Shown here: positions 28,109-33,796 of the stretch, one piece after another | How the letters are laid out: every line of letters begins with the position of its first letter | Position numbering within the stretch: the first letter of the stretch is position 1 | Source of the DNA: Sphingomonas sp. | Lineage (GTDB): Bacteria > Pseudomonadota > Alphaproteobacteria > Sphingomonadales > Sphingomonadaceae | Assembly: GCF_030145815.1 (NCBI RefSeq) | Contig: NZ_JAIXHL010000011.1 | Span: 126,562 to 160,357 of the forward strand | DNA: 33,796 nt | Direction: 5' to 3' | Notes under the pieces: model-generated | Told to the model about the DNA's origin: nothing | Seen by the model: the letters and a program-made list of their open reading frames with translations, nothing else | The model's database searches: none | Position numbers and translations under genes: made by a program

Positions 28109-29326
28109 ATGCGCGCGATGCAATCAGTCTCGACGCCGCTCATGCCCATCCCCGGGCACATTGATCCCGTGCCCGTTCCGCGCAGCCTGAAGCCGCGCGC
28201 CGACGGCCGCATCGACCTGCTCGGCCTGTCCAAGGCCGATCTGCGCATGGCGTTGGAGACATCTCAGCTCGAGCCGAAGCAGGCGAAATTGCGCGCCAAG
28301 CAATTGTGGCACTGGATCTATAATCGCGGCGTCACCGATTTCAGCCTGATGACCGATATCTCGAAAGCAATGCAGCCCTGGCTGGCGCAGCGTTTCGTGA
28401 TCTCGCGCCCTCAGGTGGTCGAGGCGCAGGTGTCGACCGACGGCACGCGCAAATGGCTGCTGCGGTCCGACGATGGGCAGGATTACGAGATGGTGTTCAT
28501 CCCCGACGCGGATCGGGGAACCTTGTGCGTGTCGAGCCAGGTCGGCTGCACGCTCAACTGCCGGTTTTGCCACACCGGCACGATGCGCCTGGTCCGCAAT
28601 CTCGAGCCCGGCGAGATCGTCGGACAGGTGATGCTGGCGCGCGACGCGCTGGGTGAGTGGCCGAGCACGCCGGAGGGCCGGATGCTGACCAACATCGTGA
28701 TGATGGGGATGGGCGAGCCGCTCTATAATTTCGACAATGTTCGCGATTCGCTGAAGATCGTGATGGATGGCGACGGGCTGGCGCTGAGCAAGCGGCGGAT
28801 CACGCTGTCGACCAGCGGCGTCGTGCCGATGATGGCGCGCGCGGGTGAGGAGATCGGGGTCAACCTCGCCGTCTCGCTTCACGCGGTGACCAAGGAGGTG
28901 CGCGACGAGATCGTGCCGCTCAACCGCAAGTTCGGGATCGAGGAGTTGCTGCAGGCGTGTGCCGACTATCCCGGCGCGAACAACGCCCGGCGTATCACGT
29001 TCGAATATGTGATGCTGAAGGACAAGAATGACAGCGACGAGGACGCGCGCGAGCTGGTGCGGCTGATCAAGCAGTACAAGCTGCCCGCCAAGGTCAATCT
29101 GATCCCGTTCAATCCCTGGCCCGGTGCACCCTATGAATGCTCCACGCCGGAACGGATCCGGGCGTTTCAGGAAATCGTGTTCGGTGCGGGCATCTCTGCC
29201 CCGGCGCGCACGCCGCGCGGTCGCGACATCGACGCCGCGTGCGGTCAGTTGAAGACGGCGAGCGAGAAAAAGAGCCGCGCCGAGCTGGACCGGCTGGCCG
29301 AAGAGAAGCAGGCCGCGCTCGGCTGA
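28109..29326 (+). CDS. rlmN: 23S rRNA (adenine-2503-C2)/tRNA methyltransferase RlmN
   Basis: Radical SAM enzyme that methylates C2 of A2503 in 23S rRNA and A37 in some tRNAs. 405 residues from ATG 28109; ATG 28118 is another start. The iron-sulfur motif CTLNCRFC (C147, C151, C154) and [12 protein letters not shown] (SAM binding) are clear, as are [12 protein letters not shown] and [21 protein letters not shown]. The second mechanistic cysteine is in DAACGQL near residue 384. The usual stretch before it (often VTIRKSRG) reads [10 protein letters not shown], a mild variant typical of sphingomonads. It stands as a single gene 78 bases after the IalB-like gene. Confidence 0.95.
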   Translation: MRAMQSVSTPLMPIPGHIDPVPVPRSLKPRADGRIDLLGLSKADLRMALETSQLEPKQAKLRAKQLWHWIYNRGVTDFSLMTDISKAMQPWLAQRFVISRPQVVEAQVSTDGTRKWLLRSDDGQDYEMVFIPDADRGTLCVSSQVGCTLNCRFCHTGTMRLVRNLEPGEIVGQVMLARDALGEWPSTPEGRMLTNIVMMGMGEPLYNFDNVRDSLKIVMDGDGLALSKRRITLSTSGVVPMMARAGEEIGVNLAVSLHAVTKEVRDEIVPLNRKFGIEELLQACADYPGANNARRITFEYVMLKDKNDSDEDARELVRLIKQYKLPAKVNLIPFNPWPGAPYECSTPERIRAFQEIVFGAGISAPARTPRGRDIDAACGQLKTASEKKSRAELDRLAEEKQAALG

Positions 29327-29478
29327 TCGAGCGACTGTGGCCGATATATCACGGTATTTCTACAATGTTGCAAAATTGAACCGTGTTACTCTTGTAACGC
29401 ACGCGGACGCTGCCTAGTTGTGCCTCCGCAACGACATGTTGCGTAAACCAAAACAACATCCTGCTTGGGGAATCTGTT

Positions 29479-29943
29479 ATGCGTAAGATCGCTATTCTTG
29501 CGGCGCTTGCTGCCGCCACCGTCGCTTCGCCCGCGTTCGCTCAGGACGCAGCCCCGGGTGAAGGCCGCGTCGAAGTCCGCGGCGGTATCGCATGGGCCGA
29601 CGGCGCTGAAGAAGCGTTCGCTGGCGTTGCAGTCGGTTATGACTTCGACCTGGGCGACACCGCGTTCATCGGCGTTGAAGGCGGGGCCGACAAGGTCCTG
29701 ACCGAGGGCGCAGACGTGTTCTGGACCATCGGTGGTCGCGTCGGCGCCAAGGTCGGCGACGCCGGCCGCGCTTATGTGCTCGGCGGCTACGGCTTCGCTG
29801 ATGGCGACGACGGCGCGTTCGCAGGCGCTGGCTACCAGCACAACCTGGGCTCGAACGTCTTCGCCAAGGTCGAGTATCGCCGCACCCTGGTCGAGGGTCC
29901 GGACGTGAACTTCGCCGGCGTCGGCGTCGGCTTCCGCTTCTGA
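29479..29943 (+). CDS. Small outer-membrane beta-barrel protein
   Basis: 154 residues. Signal peptide MRKIAILAALAAATVASPAFA, cleaved before QDAAPGEG. The barrel strands alternate (RVEVRGGIAWADG, FAGVAVGYDFDLG, AFIGVEGGADKVL, FWTIGGRVGAKVG, AYVLGGYGFADG, FAGAGYQHNLGSNVFAKVEYRR) and it ends VNFAGVGVGFRF with the C-terminal Phe. It is too short for a porin, so it is probably an 8-strand OmpX/OmpA-like barrel. Codon use is strongly biased to C/G-ending codons, consistent with high expression. A 152-base upstream gap with AT-rich sequence and a strong terminator mark it as a monocistronic unit. Confidence 0.88.
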   Translation: MRKIAILAALAAATVASPAFAQDAAPGEGRVEVRGGIAWADGAEEAFAGVAVGYDFDLGDTAFIGVEGGADKVLTEGADVFWTIGGRVGAKVGDAGRAYVLGGYGFADGDDGAFAGAGYQHNLGSNVFAKVEYRRTLVEGPDVNFAGVGVGFRF

Positions 29944-29967
29944 TCTTTCGGTCGAAGTGACAAACGG

Positions 29968-29997
29968 AAAGGGCGGGCCGCAAGGTCCGCCCTTTTT
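29968..29997 (+). terminator. Strong intrinsic terminator
   Basis: AAAGGGCGGGCC (29968-29979) pairs with GGTCCGCCCTTT (29984-29995, one G-T pair) around GCAA, followed by further T. It lies 24 bases after the barrel stop. PhzF ends on the other strand at 30001, so it may serve both convergent genes. Confidence 0.9.
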
Positions 29998-30000
29998 GAT

Positions 30001-30837
30001 TCAGGCGAGTTCGGCTCCGCGCGCCACGGTGGCCGTGCGTCCGCCGATCCAGACCTGGCCATCGGCGTCGATCCGCGCTTCGACGCGACCGTCGCATCCG
30101 GTCATGCGGCCCTGCGCGGCGGTGTAGCTGCCGGTCGCCAGCCCTGCGCCGAACAGATATTGGGCGGTCGCGGCATTGAGGCTGCCGGTCACCGGATCTT
30201 CGACCAGTCGGCCATTGCCATCGGTGAAGAAGGCGCGGACTTCGAACGCGATGGCGCTGCCCGCAGGGTGCGGGCCGACCAGACCGATATCGGTGCCGAG
30301 CGGCGCACGCGCGGGCGGATCGACCGCGAGCACATCGGCCGCGGAGCGCAGCCGGAGCAGCTGCCAGCCGGGGCCGTTATTGGCGTGGACCGCATCGACG
30401 ATCGCTTCCGACGGAACATTGGCGAGCCGCGCCGCTTCGGCGCGCTCGGCGTCGCTGAGCGGGCCGGAGCGGACCAGCGGTGGGGCGCGGAACGACAGCA
30501 TGTCGCTTGTCCGAGCGACCGGCACCAGCCCTACGCCGCATTGCTGGACGATGCGGGTCGGATCGCGCGGCACGCCGCCCGCTTCGAGCCAGGCATGGCA
30601 GGTGCCGAGCGTGGGATGCCCGGCAAAGGGCAGCTCGCCTGCGGGGTAGAAGATGCGGACCTGGTAGTCCGCCGCCGGATCGGTCGCGGGAATGAGGAAG
30701 GTCGTTTCCGAAAAGCCCAGCCAGCGGGTGAGCGCGAGCATGGCATCGGGGTCCATCGCCTGGGCGTCATGCACCACGGCGAGCGGATTGCCGGTGTTCC
30801 CGTCCGCCCCGAACACATCGACCAGATCCAGCTTCAT
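30001..30837 (-). CDS. PhzF family isomerase/epimerase
   Basis: 278 residues from ATG 30837 with GAGGAG upstream. It opens MKLDLVDVFGADGNTGNPLAVV, typical of the PhzF (diaminopimelate-epimerase-like) fold. The catalytic Glu is E44 in FSETTFL; GELPFAGHPTLGTCHAWL near 68-85 and, in the C-terminal half, VTGSLNAATAQYLF and QGRMTGCDGRV are the mirrored motif. Members catalyse isomerisation or hydroxylation-linked steps on small acids; the substrate cannot be told from sequence. No phenazine genes are near, so the symbol phzF is not used. It lies 72 bases upstream of nothing co-directional except the CZB gene, whose stop precedes it. Confidence 0.9.
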   Translation of the reverse strand: MKLDLVDVFGADGNTGNPLAVVHDAQAMDPDAMLALTRWLGFSETTFLIPATDPAADYQVRIFYPAGELPFAGHPTLGTCHAWLEAGGVPRDPTRIVQQCGVGLVPVARTSDMLSFRAPPLVRSGPLSDAERAEAARLANVPSEAIVDAVHANNGPGWQLLRLRSAADVLAVDPPARAPLGTDIGLVGPHPAGSAIAFEVRAFFTDGNGRLVEDPVTGSLNAATAQYLFGAGLATGSYTAAQGRMTGCDGRVEARIDADGQVWIGGRTATVARGAELA

Positions 30838-30909
30838 GTCGCGCTCCTCATTCCGGCCCGGCGGATTGGACCGCGACGCGGGCTGGCGCAAGGGGCAGAT
30901 GCCGGGGGC

Positions 30910-31299
30910 TCAGGCGAGTTCGGATGCCGCCTGAAGTTCGCTCTTCCACAAGGTCAGCGCGCGGATCAGCGTTGCCGAACGATCGGTATACTCACCTTCA
31001 AGGAACGCGCGCGCACGCGCCTGATCGCCGCGCTTGACCAGATCGAGCACCGCGCCAGCGCACTGGTGGAACTCTGCATGGAGACGCCGAATGACCTGAT
31101 AGGGTTTGCTTTCGCGCGTGGCAGGATCGATATCCGGGCCGTGCAGCCATACGCCGAAGCGACACAGGTCGTCGCGGCACACCGAGGCAGGTTCGTCGTC
31201 GCTGCGGCCGGTCGACACCGCAGTGCTCAGCTTCAGCTTCCACGCGCCATGCGCGCCAATTGCTGCCTGTACCTGTGCCAGCAGATCCCGTTCGTGCAT
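30910..31299 (-). CDS. Stand-alone CZB (chemoreceptor zinc-binding) domain protein
   Basis: 129 residues, all one four-helix domain. The zinc ligands can be placed: His17 in AHGAWKLKL, Cys46 in LCRFGVWLHG (the C-x-x-G-x-W core), and His74 and His78 in RRLHAEFHQCAGAV. The CZB domain senses zinc, and in some proteins oxidants such as hypochlorous acid, and normally forms the end of chemoreceptors or diguanylate cyclases. Here it is alone, so it may act in trans on a partner encoded elsewhere. It is upstream of the PhzF gene on the same strand, 72 bases apart, and divergent from the permease gene. Confidence 0.85.
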   Translation of the reverse strand: MHERDLLAQVQAAIGAHGAWKLKLSTAVSTGRSDDEPASVCRDDLCRFGVWLHGPDIDPATRESKPYQVIRRLHAEFHQCAGAVLDLVKRGDQARARAFLEGEYTDRSATLIRALTLWKSELQAASELA

Positions 31300-31443
31300 G
31301 AAATCCTATCCGTTATCGTTATTTACCGATACCATCTTAGACCGCGCAGCGCCCGCCGGGCTGCCTGAACGCCAAATCATCTACCCAAAGCGAATGCCGC
31401 GCGCGGTCTTTGCATTTATGCGCGCCGCGCTTAGTGGCGCAGA

Positions 31444-32193
31444 ATGGAATGGTCCGCATTGTTTCTCGCCGCCGGGGCCGGGGTCGTCGGCGGCGTGATG
31501 AACGGGCTGGCCGGCGGGGGCACCTTTGCGACGCTGCCCGCGCTGATCGCGCTGGGTTTGCCAGCAAACATCGCCAATGCGACCTCGAACGTGGCGCTGC
31601 TGCCCGGCGCGGCGGCGAGCGCATGGGGATTTCGCGACGAGCTGGGGCCGGTGGCGGGGCTGTCGGTGCTGCTGCTGGCGACGATCACCTTTGTTGCGGG
31701 GCTCGGGGGCAGCCTGTTGCTGGTGCTGACCCCGACCGACACATTCGACGTCATCATCCCGTGGCTGCTGCTGTTCGCGTTCGTCGTGATGGCGTTCGGG
31801 CGGCGCGCGGCGGACTGGCTGCATGCGCGGGTAACGATCGGGCGGCGCACGCTGATCGGGGCGCAGGGGCTGCTGGGCATTTATGGCGGCTATTTCGGGG
31901 GCGGCGTGGGGTTGATGACCACCGCGACCTATGGCCTGCTCGCAAATATCGAGCCGCGCGCGCTGTTCGCGATCCGCACGCTGATGCTGGCGGTGGCCAA
32001 TCTCGCTGCCGCGTTCGTGTTCATCGGCTTTGCGATGGTGGAGTGGCGCGCGTGCCTGCCGATGCTGGGCGGTTCGATCGTCGGCGGATTCGGCGGCGCG
32101 GCGATCGGCAAGCGGTTGTCGCCGCGCGTGGTGCGGATTTGGACCTTGCTTGTGACGGCCGGAACGACGATCCTGTTCTTCGCCCGGCTGTAA
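31444..32193 (+). CDS. TauE/SafE-family membrane permease
   Basis: 249 residues with about eight hydrophobic helices in the two-repeat layout of the family. It opens FLAAGAGVVGGVMNGLAGGG then TFATLPALIALGLP and ANIANATSNVALLPGAAASA (first repeat), and has a matching second half LGIYGGYFGGGVGLMTTATY then GLLANIEPRALFAIRTLMLAVAN. The family exports or imports sulfur-containing anions such as sulfoacetate or sulfite, but many members are untested. It is followed 31 bases later by a cytochrome b / molybdopterin oxidoreductase pair of the sulfite-oxidase family, which makes a sulfur-compound role more plausible. Confidence 0.9.
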   Translation: MEWSALFLAAGAGVVGGVMNGLAGGGTFATLPALIALGLPANIANATSNVALLPGAAASAWGFRDELGPVAGLSVLLLATITFVAGLGGSLLLVLTPTDTFDVIIPWLLLFAFVVMAFGRRAADWLHARVTIGRRTLIGAQGLLGIYGGYFGGGVGLMTTATYGLLANIEPRALFAIRTLMLAVANLAAAFVFIGFAMVEWRACLPMLGGSIVGGFGGAAIGKRLSPRVVRIWTLLVTAGTTILFFARL

Positions 32194-32224
32194 CCTTTTC
32201 GACCCCTCCGGCGTAGTGGTGGAT

Positions 32225-32959
32225 ATGAGCGAACCGGAAAGCCCCGATGTCATTCGCCGACACACGCTGGCGACACGGCTGTGGCACTGGACGACCGCAG
32301 TCAGCGTGATCATTCTGCTTGGCAGCGGGCTGATGATCCTCAACGCGCATGGCCAGCTTTATTGGGGCGAATATGGCGCGAATTACGACCAGCCCTGGTT
32401 CAAGCTGATCTGGTTCTTTGACACCGCGCGCGTGCCGGGGTGGCTGACAATCCCGTCGAGCTACAGCCTGTCGATCGCGCGACGCTGGCACCTGTTCTTC
32501 GCGCTGGTGCTGGGGTTCGCGCTGCTCGCGTACATGATCGTCAGCCTGATCAACCGGCATTTCCAGAACGATCTGCGCATCCAGCGGAGCGAGCTGTCGC
32601 GCGGACACCTGCTCGCGGATTTCAAGTCGCATCTCGCGCTGCGCTTCCACGATCCCGAGAACCCTCGGGCTTATAATAACTTCCAGAAGATCAGCTACGC
32701 GGGGGTGATCTTCGTGCTGCTGCCGCTGGTGATCTTTACCGGCCTTGCCATGTCGCCGGGGATGAATGCGGCGTGGCCGTGGCTGCTCGACATTTTCGGC
32801 GGGCGGCAGAGCGCGCGGTCGATCCATTTCATCGTTGCGATGCTGCTGGCCGGGTTCATCATCGTGCATCTGGCGCTGGTGATCCTGGCCGGGCCGCTGA
32901 ACGAGGTGCGGTCAATGCTGACCGGCAAATGGCGCGTGCCGCCGGTGGAGGGGGCATGA
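32225..32959 (+). CDS. Cytochrome b561-type membrane subunit
   Basis: 244 residues from ATG 32225, preceded by GGTGG; GTG 32216 is possible. It has four main hydrophobic helices: SVIILLGSGLMIL, HLFFALVLGFALLAYMIV, ISYAGVIFVLLPLVIFTGLA and HFIVAMLLAGFIIVHLALVIL. Candidate haem-ligating histidines are H21 (RLWHWT), the His of ARRWHLFF and those of RSIHFIV and IIVHLAL. It belongs to the cytochrome b/b6 (hydrogenase-type b561) domain family. Its TGA overlaps the ATG of the oxidoreductase (ATGA), so it is very probably its quinone-linked electron partner, as MsrQ is to MsrP, though MsrQ itself is a different fold. Confidence 0.88.
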   Translation: MSEPESPDVIRRHTLATRLWHWTTAVSVIILLGSGLMILNAHGQLYWGEYGANYDQPWFKLIWFFDTARVPGWLTIPSSYSLSIARRWHLFFALVLGFALLAYMIVSLINRHFQNDLRIQRSELSRGHLLADFKSHLALRFHDPENPRAYNNFQKISYAGVIFVLLPLVIFTGLAMSPGMNAAWPWLLDIFGGRQSARSIHFIVAMLLAGFIIVHLALVILAGPLNEVRSMLTGKWRVPPVEGA

Positions 32960-33705
32960 CGCTGATCACGCGCCGTAATCTGATCGTCGCGGGGGCGGGC
33001 GGGCTGCTCGTCGGATGCGATCGCGTTGGCAGCAGTGAGACCGGGCGCGACATCCTGTTCAAGGCCGAAGCGGTGCATCGCAGTCTGCAGCGCGTCATCA
33101 CCAACCGCAATGCGCTCGCCCGTGAATTCTCGCCGGAGGACATGTCGCCGCGCTTCCGCTCGAACGGCACGCGCAATCCGGGCACGCCCGCCTATCAGGC
33201 GCTGGCCGCCAACCGCTTTGCCGACTGGCGGCTACGGGTCGACGGGCTGGTCACACGGCCGCTCAGCCTGTCGCTCGCCGACCTGCGCTCCATGCCGCAG
33301 CGCGCGCAGATCACCCGACACGATTGTGTCGAGGGGTGGAGCGCGATCGGCAAATGGCAGGGGCCGAAGCTGTCGGGGATTCTGGACGCGGCGGGGCTGC
33401 GTGACAATGCGCGCTATCTGGTGTTCCACTGCGCGGACAGTCTGCGCGGCGGAGCTTATTATGAATCGATCGACCTGATCGATGCCTTCCACCCGCAAAC
33501 GATCCTCGCCTGGGCGATGAACGATGCGATCTTGCCGATCGCGCATGGCGCGCCGGTGCGGCTGCGGGTCGAGCGACAGCTGGGCTACAAGCACGCCAAA
33601 TATGTCATGCGGATCGAGGCGGTGGCATCGCTCGACGGGATCGGCCGCGGCAAGGGCGGTTATTGGGAGGATGTCGCCGATTACGAATGGTATGCGGGGA
33701 TTTAG
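32956..33705 (+). CDS. Molybdopterin-dependent oxidoreductase (sulfite-oxidase family), Tat lipoprotein
   Basis: 249 residues. The N-terminus MTLITRRNLIVAGAGGLLVG then C is a twin-arginine signal (RR at 6-7) ending in a lipobox LVGC (Cys21), so the folded enzyme should be exported by Tat and anchored to the membrane. The molybdopterin domain shows WRLRVDGLV, SLSLADLRSMP and HDCVEGWSAIGKWQG, with Cys124 the expected molybdenum ligand. It ends with APVRLRVERQLGYKHAKYVM. The family includes MsrP and sulfite dehydrogenases; the substrate is not determined. It is coupled by ATGA overlap to the cytochrome b gene. Tat-lipoprotein anchoring distinguishes it from soluble MsrP. Confidence 0.9.
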   Translation: MTLITRRNLIVAGAGGLLVGCDRVGSSETGRDILFKAEAVHRSLQRVITNRNALAREFSPEDMSPRFRSNGTRNPGTPAYQALAANRFADWRLRVDGLVTRPLSLSLADLRSMPQRAQITRHDCVEGWSAIGKWQGPKLSGILDAAGLRDNARYLVFHCADSLRGGAYYESIDLIDAFHPQTILAWAMNDAILPIAHGAPVRLRVERQLGYKHAKYVMRIEAVASLDGIGRGKGGYWEDVADYEWYAGI

Positions 33706-33716
33706 AGTCGCTTCTA

Positions 33717-33757
33717 GTTGGGCGGCACCGGCCCGCTCCCCCACCCGGCCACCCAAC
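33717..33757. terminator. Terminator-like hairpin after the oxidoreductase gene
   Basis: GTTGGGCGGCACCGG (33717-33731) pairs with CCGGCCACCCAAC (33745-33757) with one wobble and one bulge. It lies 11 bases after the stop. No T-run follows, so it may be a factor-dependent or REP-type end. Confidence 0.45.
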
Positions 33758-33777
33758 GACACTGTATTCTATGGGTG

Positions 33778-33796
33778 CTGTCTCTTATAAACAAAT
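33778..33796. other. Probable Tn5/Nextera mosaic-end adapter remnant
   Basis: The last 19 bases, CTGTCTCTTATAAACAAAT, match the 19-base Tn5 mosaic end used in tagmentation libraries (CTGTCTCTTATACACATCT) at the first 12 bases and 16 of 19 overall. Its position at the very end of the sequence suggests adapter left on a contig, not genomic DNA. Confidence 0.85.

Noticed and set aside
30160..31368. A 402-residue open frame opposite the PhzF and CZB genes
   Set aside because: Both minus-strand genes have clear catalytic or metal-ligand motifs; this frame has none.
31381..32343. A 320-residue frame opposite the permease, very rich in Gln, His and Arg
   Set aside because: Low-complexity antisense product; the plus strand encodes a clear TauE/SafE permease.

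Overview
The window looks like a chromosomal contig from a sphingomonad (Alphaproteobacteria, Sphingomonadaceae). It is GC-rich. Its GyrB, RecF, DnaN, RlmN, COQ4-family and outer-membrane beta-barrel proteins have the character of that group, and 10778-10856 carries an inverted repeat of the CTGAGC..TGTCGAAG type that is common in sphingomonad genomes. This assignment rests on pattern recognition, not on a database search. The last 19 bases resemble a Tn5/Nextera mosaic end with errors, so the right edge is probably a contig end with adapter remnant.

Layout. (1) 1-2603: 3' part of the error-prone polymerase gene dnaE2 and a small conserved-looking gene. (2) 2667-6150: accessory stretch with a DUF262/DUF1524 (GmrSD-like) gene, two damaged small ORFs, hairpins, and three iteron-like 21-bp repeats just beyond the end of gyrB. 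(3) 6154-11616: core genes gyrB and recF (one strand), a lipoprotein gene, a REP-like inverted repeat and a COQ4-family gene. (4) 11679-14638: a complete 2944-bp IS1595-family transposon with 24-bp terminal inverted repeats and an 8-bp target duplication AGAGCTCT. It carries four passenger ORFs, including a HEPN-like protein and a frameshifted DUF3800 protein. It landed in the centre of the first of three operator-like palindromes upstream of an XRE regulator. (5) 14704-15565: that XRE regulator and a six-helix membrane protein, an apparent two-gene operon. (6) About 15.69-24.88 kb: a compact island with seven genes on the minus strand. In order of transcription these are three large tyrosine recombinases, two small coiled-coil proteins, a RecD-like helicase and an unknown protein, mostly with overlapping start and stop codons. 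This resembles the recombinase-trio elements (Tn554 tnpABC, RIT, GInt ginABCD) with an added helicase module, and is the most interesting system here. (7) 24903-33705: dnaN, an outer-membrane barrel, histidine phosphatase, IalB-like protein, rlmN, a second barrel with a clear terminator, a PhzF-family enzyme, a stand-alone CZB protein, a TauE/SafE permease, and a cytochrome b plus molybdopterin oxidoreductase pair.

How it fits together. dnaN, recF and gyrB lie on the same strand in the order often found clustered in Alphaproteobacteria. Here dnaN is separated from recF by about 15 kb, much of which is the island (directly downstream of dnaN) and the IS. The likely ancestral order was dnaN - membrane protein/XRE - COQ4 - lipoprotein - recF - gyrB, later interrupted by two unrelated mobile elements. 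Several small ORFs in the accessory parts carry single-base frameshifts. These may be real decay or sequencing error.
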